The translations under genes and the position numbers were made by a program. 64,000 bases of DNA from Pseudoclavibacter terrae (GTDB taxonomy: Bacteria > Actinomycetota > Actinomycetes > Actinomycetales > Microbacteriaceae). Below, in pieces: positions 53,262 to 63,581 of this stretch. The stretch is taken from assembly GCF_008831075.1 (NCBI RefSeq), contig NZ_WBJX01000004.1, positions 233,348-297,347 on the forward strand, written 5' to 3'. The notes beneath the pieces were generated by a model. It did not search any database. It saw only the letters and a list, made by a program, of their open reading frames with translations, and had not been told where the DNA came from. Each line of letters opens with the position of its first letter. Positions within the stretch are counted from its first letter, which is position 1.

Positions 53262-54844
53262 TCAGTGCTGCGTCGCTTGGGCGGCGGCTGCTGGTGCGAC
53301 GGTGAGCTTCGCCGCGACGTCGCGGGCGCCCTTCACCGCGAGCGCGACGCCCGTGAGGGTCGGGTTGCAGGCGGTCGAGGTGGGGATGACGCCGTTGCCG
53401 GCGACGTAGAGCCCCGGCACGCCCCACACCTCGCTCGTCGGAGAGCAGACGCTCTCGCCGTCGTCGGTCTCGCCCATGCGGGTGGTGCCCTGGTAGTGCA
53501 GGGATGCGCCGAACGGCAGGCGGATGACCCGCTCGTCGAGCGGCTCGCCGACCGCGTCGCCGAGCGTGCGCAGCTCGGCCTCGGCCGCATCCATCACCGC
53601 GCGGTCCCTGTCGGTGGCCGTGTAGTGGATGCGCACGGCGGGCATCCCGTAGCTGTCGAGGTGGCCGTCGGTGAAGAGCACGCGGTCGTCGCGCTGCAGC
53701 TCCTTCGCGCAGAACATGCCGAGCCCGACGATGGAGCCGGGGATGACGGCGTCGTCGACCGCGACGGGCACGGGGGACGCGTCGAGCTGCATGATCTGCC
53801 CGTGGAACGGCTTCGCATCGGTGTAGGGCACCCAGCTGACGCCGCTCGTCTCGCTGATGGCGCCAGCTGCTTTGTCCTTCGCTGCCGTCGTCGAGCCGTC
53901 CGGGGCTTCGATGCCTGTGATGCGGGCGGCGAAGACCACCTGTGACTGGTCGTTGAGGTAGCGGCCGAGCGCGTCGGGGCGAACCCCGGAGGCCCAGAGG
54001 ACCTGCGGGGTGCGCAGCGCATCCGCCGCGACGACGACCACTCGGGCCGCGACCACGCTGAGCTGCCCTGCGCCGGCCTCGCTGAGGTCGCGCACCTCCA
54101 CGCCAGCGGCCGCTCCGTCGTCGCCGATGACAGTCCGGGTGACGAGGGACTCGTCGAAGAGCTCGAAGTTGGGGTTCTCGCGCGTCACGTCACCGAGAAC
54201 GACGTCCGAGCCGGACCAGACGAGGCGTCCGTTGTCGCGGCGGCGCACGGCGAGCGGCATGCGCTGCACTCGGGTGGTGGGCTCGCGCCCCTCGTCGACG
54301 ACCGGCGCGAGCCGATCGCGGATGAGCTGGCTGAACGGCGCGCCCTCGAACGCGTCGGTGGTCACCCCGAGCAGGCGTTCGGCCTCGCCGAGCAGCTCGT
54401 CGAGCTCACCCGTCGCATCCAGGAAGCTGATGCGCTCGCTCTCGCCTGGCCGCGGGCAGGCGCCCGTCCAGTGGGCGGACATGCCGCCGACGTTGCTCGA
54501 CATGGCCGCGACGGGCATCCCGTCCCCGCCGTCGACCGAGAAGTCGTCGTCGGGGAGCAGGTAGGTGCCTGGGCGTGACTGCCGCTTCCCCTGCGCGAGC
54601 GCCACGGGGCTGTTCAGCTTGGCCGCGGCCTCGCTGCGCCCCTCGGAGCGCCGCTGGGCAGCGCTGCGCTCCTCGAGGTCCTCGATGTTCTTGACGTGCG
54701 CGCCGGGAGGGTTCGAGACGGTCGGCCCGACCTCGAACATCGCGATGCGCAGCTCGGGCGCCGTCTCGCTCAGGATGCGCGCGTACGTCGCGCCAGCGGG
54801 TCCGCTGCCGACGATGGCGACGTCGACGCGCTCCGGGTAGCGGC

Positions 54845-54848
<4 letters not shown>
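53262..54848 (-). CDS. GMC oxidoreductase, C-glycoside 3-oxidase (CarA/DgpA-like)
   Basis: 528 residues from the ATG at 54848, overlapping the isomerase gene by ATGA. FAD motif VAIVGSGPAGATYARILSE, MFEVGPT, and SSNVGGMSAHWTGACPRPG near 130-147, the characteristic loop of C-glycoside/pyranose oxidases. The C-terminus carries PFGASLHYQGTTRMGETDDG (active-site His) and LYVAGNGVIPTSTACNPTLT. It oxidises the C3 hydroxyl of the sugar of a C-glycoside using FAD, giving the 3-keto substrate for the CGDs encoded on both sides. It is related to the oxidase at 39780 throughout its length. Confidence 0.9.
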
Positions 54849-55639
<791 letters not shown>

Positions 55640-55683
55640 GGGTGAGTCCTTTGGAGAGGTTCGAAGTGTGGGAAACCGCGTGC

Positions 55684-56985
55684 TCAGAGGCGGTCGGTGA
55701 GCTGGCGGATGAGGGAGTGCTGGCGGCGGACCTGCTCGATGGAGCGCCACGGTTCACGCTCGCCCTCGTACTCGCTCGAGAGGTAACCCGTGTAGCCGGC
55801 GTCCTTGAGGGCGCGGAGCACCGGCTCCCACGGGATCTGCTGGTCTTCGAGGTGCTCGTCGATGTCGTGGAACTTGGCCTGGATGAACACGACGTGCTCG
55901 ATGATGTCGGCGATGTCGGCGGGGTCGACGCCGATGCCGTCGAGGAAGTCGGGGCGCTTGCCCGGCAGCTCGCCCGGGCGCAGCGGGATCGGCCGGTCCT
56001 GGAAGATGCCGGTGTCGAGGAGCAGCCCGAAGTGCTTCGTGCCCGTGCGCTTGATGAGCTCGATGTAGTCGTCGACGACCTCGTGCTTGATGGGCGTCGG
56101 TGAGTGGATCTCCGGGCAGATGATGACGTCGAGCTCTTCGGCGAGCGGGAGGCTCAACTCGACCGCCTCGGTCCAGCTGTGGTGGGGCACGAGGTCGCTC
56201 GTGACGACGCCGATCTTCGGGCGCACGAACCTGAAGCCGAGTCGCTTGGCGAGGCGCAGGTCACGCTGGAGGATCTCGGCGCCCTCGGCCGCGGTCAGAT
56301 CGCGGGCCTGCGGTCCGCTCGAGTGGAGGCGCGTGTCGATCCAGGAGCCGTAGTTGGTGGGCTCGAGCGCGTACTTGTCGAGCAGAGCGAACCACTCGTC
56401 GACCCACTCGTCGCTCGGGTTCGGGTAGTTCGGGATGTGCCCCTCGCCGAGGATCTCGACGCCTGTCGCGCCGAGGTCGGCGATCGTGCGCAGCGCGGTC
56501 TCGAGGTCCATGACCGTGCCGAAGTCGCCCATGTAGCTGTAGAGGGAGACGCCGTACTTGAACTGCGCACCCGCCGCCTCCGGGGCGACGGTGACGTGCT
56601 TCGTCACCTGGTAGCGGCTCGGCTGGTGCTCGAGCGGGATGTACGACATGCGCAGACGCAGGTCCACCGAGAGCTCGTGCACGCCATCCGGCAGGCCGCC
56701 CTCGAGCGGAACGGTGATGGTGGCGGGCTCGTCGAGCTGCCAGCGCACATCCTTCGACACCCACAGCTCCTCGAGCGTGTACGTGTTCCCCTGGAGCGTC
56801 CACAGCGGGACAGTCGGTTCGACGTCGACGACGCCGGGGATCCGCACGCCAACCCCGTCGATGAGGGATGCGGCCATGCCGCGGTACGACGGCATGCGCA
56901 GCTGGAACTGGAATCCGGTGACCTTGTCGCCCTCGCGCACGTTGCGGAAGCCGACGGACTGGATGAGGTCTCTCTCGAGAAGCAT
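55684..56985 (-). CDS. CGD beta-alpha fusion protein (copy 4)
   Basis: 433 residues. Residues ~1-135 are a DUF6379-like beta domain (FQFQLRMPSYRGMAASLIDG, TYTLEELWVSKDVRW, DLRLRMSYIPLEHQPSRYQV). Residues ~140-433 are an alpha-type TIM barrel starting FKYGVSLYSYMGDFGTVMDL. Metal-ligand positions are Glu in IICPEIHSPTP, Asp in LLLDTGIFQD and Glu in SSEYEG, but the usual His (HVHAKF) is Gln369 in FIQAKFHDIDEH. Activity may be altered. It is first gene of the long minus-strand operon ending at 48042 and has a dyad at 57025-57047 40 bp upstream. Fusion of the two subunits is direct, with no extra domain. Confidence 0.86.
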   Translation of the reverse strand: MLLERDLIQSVGFRNVREGDKVTGFQFQLRMPSYRGMAASLIDGVGVRIPGVVDVEPTVPLWTLQGNTYTLEELWVSKDVRWQLDEPATITVPLEGGLPDGVHELSVDLRLRMSYIPLEHQPSRYQVTKHVTVAPEAAGAQFKYGVSLYSYMGDFGTVMDLETALRTIADLGATGVEILGEGHIPNYPNPSDEWVDEWFALLDKYALEPTNYGSWIDTRLHSSGPQARDLTAAEGAEILQRDLRLAKRLGFRFVRPKIGVVTSDLVPHHSWTEAVELSLPLAEELDVIICPEIHSPTPIKHEVVDDYIELIKRTGTKHFGLLLDTGIFQDRPIPLRPGELPGKRPDFLDGIGVDPADIADIIEHVVFIQAKFHDIDEHLEDQQIPWEPVLRALKDAGYTGYLSSEYEGEREPWRSIEQVRRQHSLIRQLTDRL

Positions 56986-57024
56986 CGTTGCTCACTCTCT
57001 GTGTCTGTGCGTCCACTCTACGCA

Positions 57025-57047
57025 CTTATGTCGGTTTCAGTCATAAG
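57025..57047. promoter_or_regulatory. cttatg-N11-cataag dyad upstream of the CGD operon
   Basis: Inverted repeat cttatg (57025-57030) and cataag (57042-57047), 11 nt apart, 40 bp before the start of the nine-gene operon. This fits a LysR-type T-N11-A site. It contains the ACATAAG word seen at 43024, 46422 and 62276. Confidence 0.5.
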
Positions 57048-57515
57048 AAAGACTGATGCGCGCTTTAGGTGGTGCGGATGCCCGCTGGGCGCAGCTCCCA
57101 CACCGCCGCGCGCCCACGCGGCCGCGCACCCATGCACCCACGCGGCCACGCGGCCCCGCGGCCCCGCGGCCCCGCGGCCGCCTGGCCGCCTGGCCGCCCT
57201 CAGCTCGGCGGCTCCACAAACCTGGGGCTTGCGCACTCGCGGGAGCCCCTTCGCCTGCGCAACCCCAAGGTCTGCGCAGAACCCCGCCCACGCGCACACA
57301 AACCTGGGGCTCGCGCATCCACCTGAGCCTCAGCACCTGCGCAACCCCCAGGTCTGCGCGACGCCGAGCTCCGCACCTCCCGCGCCACTCACCCCTCGCC
57401 TCCACCCACTCCTCCCGCGCCCCTCCGAGCGCAGATGTGGGGGTTGCGCACGTGAATCATCGAATTCACGTGCGCAACCCCCACATCTGGTCAGCCAGAA
57501 GCCCGGCCTGGCGGC
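57048..57515. repeat. gene-free region with family-1 palindromes
   Basis: Two AGACCTGGGG-type units (57219-57235 with 57256-57273, and 57301-57316 with 57338-57355) and a 26-bp perfect palindrome (57433-57458 with 57465-57490, 6-nt loop). The last is 25 bp past the stop of the fusion gene at 57516 and may end that transcript. The rest is low-complexity (cgcggccacg-like repeats at ~57110-57185); no gene supported. Confidence 0.8.
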
Positions 57516-59018
57516 TCAGGCGAGCGCCTGCACCTCGCGCATGCTGCGGCGGATGAGGGCGTGCTGGCGCTGCACGAGCACCAGCGGGTCGACCTCGCCG
57601 AGGTCCGCGAACGCGTGGCCCTCCCACTCGCTCGACATGTAGCCGGAGAAACCGCCGCGCACGAACTCCTCGGTGATCGCCCGGTAGTCGATGGCCGGCT
57701 CGTCGCCGTTTTCGTCGATGTCGTAGAACTTGGCGTGCACGTGCAGGATCTGCGGCATGATGTCCGACCACTCGCGCACATCCACTCGCCCCTGCATGTT
57801 GAACGACAGGTGCGCGAGCGAGCCGAGGATGCCCGGGTTGATGCCGCGGCCCTCGAGGTACGCGATGAACGCCTGCTGGCGTTCGCGCATGGGCACGTCG
57901 GTGCGCCAGATCTCCTGCAGCTTCTCGACCGCGGCGTCGTCGAGGCCGCGCTTCTTCACCGAGCGCAGCAGCGTCGGCGCCATGCTGTGCATGGTCGATG
58001 AGAAGTCGGCGACGAAGCCGAGCAGCGGGGAGTCGAACTCTTCGAACACTTCGCGCACCTTCACGATCGGCTCAGCGTTCGGTCCGAGGGGCGCGTGGAT
58101 CTCGTAGCCGAGCTTGAGGTCCAGCCGCTCCGCGATGGGCAGGATGCGTCGCAGCAGCTCCGGCTTGGCGCTCTGGATGCGCACGAGCGGGAAGTCGAGC
58201 TTCCTCGCCGACTGCAGCAGCGTCTCGGTGAACTCGAACTCCTCGTCGAGGCTCATGTCACGCGAGCGGTTGCGGCCCATGTCGAGGTTCGCGCCGAAGG
58301 AGCTGGCGTCGAAGCCGTACTTGTCGAACGCGCTGCGCCACCTCGTGACGAACTCGTCGGAGACCGCTGGGTACGTGGGCACCATCTGCGAGGCGACGAT
58401 CTCGATGCCGGGGCCGATACCGAGCTCGGCGACGCGGGCGAGGAGGGAGTCGAAGTCGTACCAGCCGGCCGCGAACTCGGCGGTGGCCGAGTAGAGGGTG
58501 AGGCCGAGCTTGAACGGGTCGCTCTCGCGCGGCTCGGCGAACTCGCCGAGCGCATCCGCCGCCGACGCCTCGAAGTACGGTCTGGTCGCAGCCTCGACGG
58601 CTTCGCTTGCCACGAGGGTGCGGGTGACGTCGACGTGGTTCGGGACGTAGAGGCCAGGCTCGGTCTCGCTGCCCGGCTTGATCTGCATGTACGGCAGGCG
58701 CAGGTCGGCGACGAGGTGGATGCTGTGCTCGCTGCCGTCGGCGATCGGCTCGTCGAGCTCGACGACGAGCCGCGGGCGGTCCTGCAGGAACCACAGCACC
58801 TCCGACTGCTCGGCGATCTCGTCGAGACGGTAGCTCTCGCCGCGGTGCTCGAGGCGGAGCTTCGACGCATCGATCGGCGTGCCGTCGATCTCGAGCGCGA
58901 GGCCCGTGACCGAGGAGAGCCAGACGCTGCGGTACCAGGGCAGCTGCAGGCTGAGCGCAGCGCCGTCCGGGTGCGGGAAGAGGCTCTGCTCGCTGAGCAG
59001 GGTGTCTTGCGTTGCCAT
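57516..59018 (-). CDS. CGD beta-alpha fusion protein (copy 5)
   Basis: 500 residues. N-terminal beta domain (~1-135: SLQLPWYRSVWLSSVTG, YRLDEIAEQSEVLWFLQDRP, LRLPYMQIKPG), a ~30-residue linker, then an alpha TIM barrel (~165-500) starting FKLGLTLYSATAEFAAGWYD. The four metal-ligand positions are intact: Glu in GYEIHAPLGPNA, Asp in FVADFSSTMHS, His in ILHVHAKFYDIDENGDEPA and Glu in MSSEWEGHAF. Both halves match the separate copy-2 proteins at 50249 and 50667. Last gene of the ABC-transporter operon, 15 bp after a permease gene, so import and cleavage are co-expressed. Confidence 0.9.
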   Translation of the reverse strand: MATQDTLLSEQSLFPHPDGAALSLQLPWYRSVWLSSVTGLALEIDGTPIDASKLRLEHRGESYRLDEIAEQSEVLWFLQDRPRLVVELDEPIADGSEHSIHLVADLRLPYMQIKPGSETEPGLYVPNHVDVTRTLVASEAVEAATRPYFEASAADALGEFAEPRESDPFKLGLTLYSATAEFAAGWYDFDSLLARVAELGIGPGIEIVASQMVPTYPAVSDEFVTRWRSAFDKYGFDASSFGANLDMGRNRSRDMSLDEEFEFTETLLQSARKLDFPLVRIQSAKPELLRRILPIAERLDLKLGYEIHAPLGPNAEPIVKVREVFEEFDSPLLGFVADFSSTMHSMAPTLLRSVKKRGLDDAAVEKLQEIWRTDVPMRERQQAFIAYLEGRGINPGILGSLAHLSFNMQGRVDVREWSDIMPQILHVHAKFYDIDENGDEPAIDYRAITEEFVRGGFSGYMSSEWEGHAFADLGEVDPLVLVQRQHALIRRSMREVQALA

Positions 59019-59033
59019 GTGAGGTCTCGATTC

Positions 59034-59870
59034 CTAGTGCTTGAGTCCGCCGGCGAAGCCCTGCATGAACTGCTTCTGCGCGACGAGGTAGAAGATGAGG
59101 ATCGGCACCATCGAGATGATGACGATGGAGAAGATCTGGTTCCACTGCGAGACGAGCGCGCCGACGTAGTAGTACATCGCCACGGGCAGCGTCTGGAAGT
59201 CGGAGCCGCCGAGGAAGATGAGCGACGTGAAGAAGTCGTTCCACACGATGAGGCCGGCGAGGATCGCGACCGTTCCCGTGGCGGGGGCCATGAGCGGCAG
59301 GATGATCTGGAAGAACACCTGGGTCGGGCTCGCCCCGTCGAGGGCCGCCGCCTCCTCGTAGTCCGTGCCGAGGCCGCGGAAGAAGTTGGCGTAGAGGAAG
59401 ATCGCGAGCGGCAGGAGCATGCCGGTGTAGAGCACGATCATGCCCCACAGCGAGCCGGTGAGGCCGAGCGCGCGGGCCCCCATGTAGAGGGGAACGGTGC
59501 CGAGCTGCGTGGGCAGGATGATCGCGATGAGGAAGATGTAGTAGGACACCTGGGTCCAACGGCGGGTGCTGCGCGTGATCACGTAGCCCGCGAGCGCTCC
59601 GAGGATGACCATGCAGAGGATCGTGCCGCCCGTGATGATGATGCTGTTCAGCAGGCCGAGGAGCACGTTCGACTGGCCGGTCGCGGTCATGACGTTGGCG
59701 AAGTTCTCGACCGTCCAGGTCGCGGGGAGCTCGGTGGCCGAGGTCGAGAAGACCTCCTGGTCGCTCTTGAACGCCGTGATGACGAGGAAGTAGAACGGCA
59801 GCAGGAAGACGATGGCGACGAGCCAGACCGCGACTTCCCTGATCAGCGTGAACTTGGTGTACCTGAACAT
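59034..59870 (-). CDS. carbohydrate ABC transporter permease (MalG type)
   Basis: 278 residues, six helices. The EAA-loop motif EEAAALDGASPTQVFFQIIL near 185-205 contacts the ATPase. N-terminal VAIVFLLPFYFLVITAFKS and terminal AQKQFMQGFAGGLKH are typical of CUT1 MalG-like permeases. Start ATG 59870 is one base after the MalF-like gene's stop. No ATPase gene is linked, so a shared MsiK-type ATPase is presumably supplied from elsewhere in the genome, a common actinobacterial arrangement (inference). Confidence 0.93.
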   Translation of the reverse strand: MFRYTKFTLIREVAVWLVAIVFLLPFYFLVITAFKSDQEVFSTSATELPATWTVENFANVMTATGQSNVLLGLLNSIIITGGTILCMVILGALAGYVITRSTRRWTQVSYYIFLIAIILPTQLGTVPLYMGARALGLTGSLWGMIVLYTGMLLPLAIFLYANFFRGLGTDYEEAAALDGASPTQVFFQIILPLMAPATGTVAILAGLIVWNDFFTSLIFLGGSDFQTLPVAMYYYVGALVSQWNQIFSIVIISMVPILIFYLVAQKQFMQGFAGGLKH

Positions 59871-59871
59871 G

Positions 59872-60846
59872 TCAGCGTCCCTTCTCGGGGCGTTCGGCCG
59901 TGAGCTTCTGCTGGATGACGGCGAAGATGAGGATGATGACGGTGAGGATGAGCGCGAGCGCGGCGCCGTAGCCGAAGTTGCCGAGCGAGAAGGTCTGCTT
60001 GTAGACCTCGGTCGCGAGCGTCTCGGTGGCACCCGCCGGCCCACCGCCCGTGAGGGCCATGACCTGGTCGAAGATGCGCAGGCCGTTCACGAGGCCGAGC
60101 GTCGTCGCGATGGCGACGGCCGAGCGGATGGAGGGCAGCGTGATGTACCAGAAGCGCTGGAAGAGGCTGGCGCCGTCGATCGCGGCCGCCTCTTCGATCT
60201 CGACGGGCACGCTGGCGAGGCCTGCGATGTAGATGACCATCGTGAAGCCCGTGTTCTGCCAGACGATGACGATGAGCACCGCCCAGATCGACCAGTTCGG
60301 GTCCGCCAGCCAGGCCTTCTGGTACTCGGCGAGGCCGAGCATCCCGAGGAAGGCGTTGAGCGGGCCGTTGAACTCGAAGATGAACTTCCAGATGTAGGCG
60401 ACGGCGAGGGGGCTCAGCACCACCGGCATGAAGAACAGGGTGCGGAGGATGTAGCGGCTCTTGAGGCCGCGGTTGAGGGCGAGGGCCAGGATCAGACCGG
60501 CGACGTTGGTGAGGATGACCGAGCCGAACGCGAGGAACAGGGTGTTCCCGACGGCGCCGATCTTGGTCGGGTCGGCGAAGATGTCGGCGAAGTTGTCGAA
60601 CCCGACGAACGTGAACGAGCCGATGCCAGACCAGTTCGTGAACGCGAAGAAGCCTCCTGCGGCCGTCGCGGCGTAGTGGATGAACGCCACGAGCACGAGC
60701 CCGGGCAGCACCCACCACCAGTGGCCGAATTGGAGAAGAGGACGCCCCTTGCGGGGAAGGGTGGCGTTCTTGTCACCCTTCCCCTCGGGCGACTGGTCTT
60801 CAGCAGCAGACTCGGTCTTGCCGTCGCTGTGCAGTGTCGCAGTCAT
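59872..60846 (-). CDS. carbohydrate ABC transporter permease (MalF type)
   Basis: 324 residues, six helices after a hydrophilic ~40-residue N-terminus. Motifs include WWWVLPGLVLVAFIHYAATA, FFMPVVLSPLAVAYIWKFIF and the EAA loop EEAAAIDGASLFQRFWYITL near 220-240. CUT1 MalF-type partner of the following permease for import of an oligosaccharide or glycoside. 53 bp follow the binding-protein gene. Confidence 0.93.
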   Translation of the reverse strand: MTATLHSDGKTESAAEDQSPEGKGDKNATLPRKGRPLLQFGHWWWVLPGLVLVAFIHYAATAAGGFFAFTNWSGIGSFTFVGFDNFADIFADPTKIGAVGNTLFLAFGSVILTNVAGLILALALNRGLKSRYILRTLFFMPVVLSPLAVAYIWKFIFEFNGPLNAFLGMLGLAEYQKAWLADPNWSIWAVLIVIVWQNTGFTMVIYIAGLASVPVEIEEAAAIDGASLFQRFWYITLPSIRSAVAIATTLGLVNGLRIFDQVMALTGGGPAGATETLATEVYKQTFSLGNFGYGAALALILTVIILIFAVIQQKLTAERPEKGR

Positions 60847-60899
60847 GAACTGGCTCCTTTGCTACGTGTCGATGCGGTGGGGTGTGCGTGACCTGGGGG

Positions 60900-62189
60900 T
60901 CAGCTGTCCCAGGCCGCATCCATCGCCGAGAGGACGCCGTCGACCGTGGTCTGACCGGTGAAGAGACCCTGGACGCCCTTCGACAGTTCGTCGTAGACAG
61001 CCTGGTTCGGCCAGAGGCTGTTGGGCAGCGGCGTGTAGGAGCCGTCGGTGAGGACCTGCTCGACGCTCGCGTACGGTGAGCCTTCGAACTCGTAGCTCTC
61101 GATGCCGGAGACGGGGAGTGCGCCGGACACGTCGGAGAAGAGCTTCGCGCCCTCGTCGCCCGCGACCCAGTCGAGGAACGCCTGCGCGGCTTCCTGCTTC
61201 TCGCTGGCCGCGTTGATGGACAGCGAGTAGTTGGAGCTCGCGAGCACGTACGGCTTGCCGCCGTCAGCCGACGGGAAGGGCTCGATGGAGAAGTCGAGGT
61301 CTGGGTTCGCCTCGGCGAGCTCGTTGGCGGAGGATCCGGGGAGGAACCCGCCGAGCGAGGTGCCCTGCGTGATGTTGTTGGTGATCACGTCGAAGCCAGC
61401 GCCCTCGGCACCTGGCTGGAAGCAGCCAGCATCCTTGAGCTCGATGATCGTCTCGAGGGTGTCCTTCCAGCCCTGCGAGTCGGCGAAGGTGACGTCGCCG
61501 GCGGCGCGCTGCTCGTTCCAGTCCGGCGTCTCCGCGTAGACGCGGGTCGCTGAGATCGACATGGCGGTCATGCCCGTGTTGGGGCCGGCGGCACCGGCGA
61601 TGACGATCATCGACTTGCCCTGGGAGGTCAGGTCGCCGCACTTGCCGATGAGCTCGGCGGTGTCGGCCGGGTAGCTGGTCACGCCCGCCGCCTCGGCGGA
61701 GGCGTTGCTGTAGACGAAGCCGGCGACGGTGAAGTCGACGGGCTGCGCGAGCACCTGGTCCTCGTACGTGTAGAGCGCCTCGCTGCCGTCCGGGATGATG
61801 CCGGATGCGGTCTCGCCGAGCGGTGCGAGGAAGCCCGCCTCGCCGAGGCTGAGCACAGCCTGACCCTGGCCGGACCCGGGCGCCGTCTGGATGACATCCG
61901 GTGCGTTGCCTGCCTGCAGCTGCGTGCGGAGCGTCTCGCCGTAGCGGTCGTTCGGCTGCGGGTTCAACGTGATCTTCACGTCGGGGTTGGCTTCCATGTA
62001 GGCGGTCGCGAGCGCCTCGTACGGGTTCTCGAGGTTGTTCGAGGTCGCGTAGGTGAGGGAGAACTCGGTGGCTCCGCCACCTGCGGTGTCGCCGCCGCCG
62101 CTTGCGCAACCGGTGAGAGCGAGGACACCGGCAACCGGGAGGGCGAGTGCTGCGCTGAGGCGCATCCGCTGGTTACGGGAGTGAGACAT
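60900..62189 (-). CDS. carbohydrate ABC transporter substrate-binding lipoprotein
   Basis: 429 residues. Signal peptide with lipobox LALTGC (Cys ~28), followed by a Gly/Asp linker and a CUT1-type periplasmic-binding fold (ENPYEALATAYMEANPDVKI, RTQLQAGNAPDVIQT, AAQAFLDWVAGDEGAKLF). It captures the substrate outside the membrane for the two permeases downstream. It heads the operon ABC importer plus CGD fusion and is divergent from the LysR gene, with an ACATAAG site between. Confidence 0.92.
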   Translation of the reverse strand: MSHSRNQRMRLSAALALPVAGVLALTGCASGGGDTAGGGATEFSLTYATSNNLENPYEALATAYMEANPDVKITLNPQPNDRYGETLRTQLQAGNAPDVIQTAPGSGQGQAVLSLGEAGFLAPLGETASGIIPDGSEALYTYEDQVLAQPVDFTVAGFVYSNASAEAAGVTSYPADTAELIGKCGDLTSQGKSMIVIAGAAGPNTGMTAMSISATRVYAETPDWNEQRAAGDVTFADSQGWKDTLETIIELKDAGCFQPGAEGAGFDVITNNITQGTSLGGFLPGSSANELAEANPDLDFSIEPFPSADGGKPYVLASSNYSLSINAASEKQEAAQAFLDWVAGDEGAKLFSDVSGALPVSGIESYEFEGSPYASVEQVLTDGSYTPLPNSLWPNQAVYDELSKGVQGLFTGQTTVDGVLSAMDAAWDS

Positions 62190-62275
62190 TGTTTGCCTTT
62201 CTTGACAGCGTTGTCGAAGATCCTCCGGCTGTGCCGGAGCGTGGGTTCAGTCTGGCAGGCTTGTGCGCAAAACAC

Positions 62276-62305
62276 ACATAAGTAGTTGCGATGCTCCGCA
62301 TAACT
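62276..62305. promoter_or_regulatory. ACATAAG site and imperfect dyad between ABC and LysR genes
   Basis: acataag (62276-62282) is followed by agttgcg-atgctc-cgcataact (62284-62305), an imperfect dyad. It lies in the 193-bp divergent spacer, where a LysR protein normally binds. Confidence 0.45.
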
Positions 62306-62382
62306 GTCGGCCCGGAACCCGCCGAGCGCATCACCGAGACGGATATGCTGGCGCCACACCCCTGATCCGGAAGCACAACGAC

Positions 62383-63327
62383 GTGACCACAGAAACACCG
62401 CTGTCCAGGCTCGACCTGAACTTGCTCGTCTCGCTCGACGCTCTCCTCACCGAGCGGAGCGTCACCCGCGCCGCCGAACGGCTGCACCTCAGCCAGCCCG
62501 CACTCAGCGCATCCCTCGGCAGGCTCCGCACCCACTTCAACGACAAGATCCTCGCCCGCACCGGCAACACGTACGAACTCACACCCCTCGCCGTTCGACT
62601 CAGCGAACTCACCGCCACCGCCCTCGACTCCGCCAGGCGCGTCTTCGACAGCCAAGCCGAGTGGAACCCCACCCAGTCGACACGCGAGTTCACGGTGCTC
62701 GGCTCCGACTACGGCTTCGCGACCATCGGCGCCGCCGTCTCGAAGCTCGCAGCCGACACAGCACCCGGGGTCCGGTTCCGGTTCCGGATGCACAACCCCA
62801 GCATCGTCGAGGACGCCATCGCGCAGCTCCGCTCCGTCGACGCCATGATGATCCCCCACGGCTTCCTCAGCGACCTCCCCTACAGCGACGTGTTCACCGA
62901 CGAATGGCGCATCATCTGCACCGACGACAACCCGCACGTCGGCGAGCACATCACGATGGAGAACATCGCCGAGCTGCCCTGGGTGTTCAACTACCTCTCC
63001 CGGTCGGCGTTCACCTCCGCGAGCCGGCAGATCCGCGAGCTCGGCATCGAACCCACCGTGGCCGCCGTCGTCGAAGGATTCCACGTCCTCCCTCACTTCG
63101 TCGAAGGCACCAACCGGCTCGCGCTCATGCAGAAGCGCCTCACCGACGTGCTCATCCCCCGCGAAGGGTTCCGCGTGCTCGAGCCGCCCTTCGACGCGAC
63201 CCCCATCTCGGCGGCCCTCTGGTGGCATCCCACCCACAACAGCGACCCCGAGCACGCATGGATGCGGCGCCTCTTCGCGCAGGCAGGCGCCGCCATGCAG
63301 GCGGAGGCCGGGGCGGCGGCCGCGTAG
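62383..63327 (+). CDS. LysR-family transcriptional regulator
   Basis: 314 residues from the GTG at 62383 (ggaag upstream; the frame back to 62263 is regulatory DNA). N-terminal winged HTH (~5-65: LSRLDLNLLVSLDALLTERS, RAAERLHLSQPALSASLGRL). The effector domain (~90-305) contains FTVLGSDYGFATIGAAVSKL and EGFHVLPHFVEGTNRLALMQ. The NodD/PcpR-like subgroup often senses phenolic or flavonoid compounds. An aglycone or C-glycoside inducer would fit here, but that is inference. It is divergent from the ABC/CGD operon. Confidence 0.9.
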   Translation: MTTETPLSRLDLNLLVSLDALLTERSVTRAAERLHLSQPALSASLGRLRTHFNDKILARTGNTYELTPLAVRLSELTATALDSARRVFDSQAEWNPTQSTREFTVLGSDYGFATIGAAVSKLAADTAPGVRFRFRMHNPSIVEDAIAQLRSVDAMMIPHGFLSDLPYSDVFTDEWRIICTDDNPHVGEHITMENIAELPWVFNYLSRSAFTSASRQIRELGIEPTVAAVVEGFHVLPHFVEGTNRLALMQKRLTDVLIPREGFRVLEPPFDATPISAALWWHPTHNSDPEHAWMRRLFAQAGAAMQAEAGAAAA

Positions 63328-63581
63328 GTCGGCGGCGACTGCGGCCGTTGCGGCGGCGACAGTTTCGGGATGGGTTTCAAGCTTGCAGATGGGTTGCAAG
63401 CCATCCCGAAGCGCCAAAGCCATCCCGAAACTCGTCGTGCAACGCCACCCGGCCGACCCCACCGCACCCCACCGCCTCGGGATGGGTTTCTCACTTCGTT
63501 GCGGGAAACTTCCCCGAACGAAGCGAGAAAGCCAGCGCGAGACTCGTCGCGCAACGCCACCCGGCCGAACCCATCCCGAAA
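63328..63581. repeat. family-2/3 palindromes at the island's right edge
   Basis: Units of the gggatgggtt...aacccatccc type (63369-63430) and cacttcgttgcgggaaacttccccgaacgaagcgag type (63491-63525). Related sequence lies at 39519-39705. Open frames here are repeat artefacts. Confidence 0.85.

Noticed and set aside
58095..59903. 602-codon plus-strand frame opposite the CGD fusion and permease genes
   Set aside because: Mirror of two well-supported genes, with low-complexity Arg/Glu/Val content and no recognisable motif.
59034..62189. ATP-binding subunit gene for the sugar ABC importer
   Set aside because: No ABC ATPase is encoded in or next to this operon. Actinobacterial CUT1 importers commonly share one ATPase from another locus.
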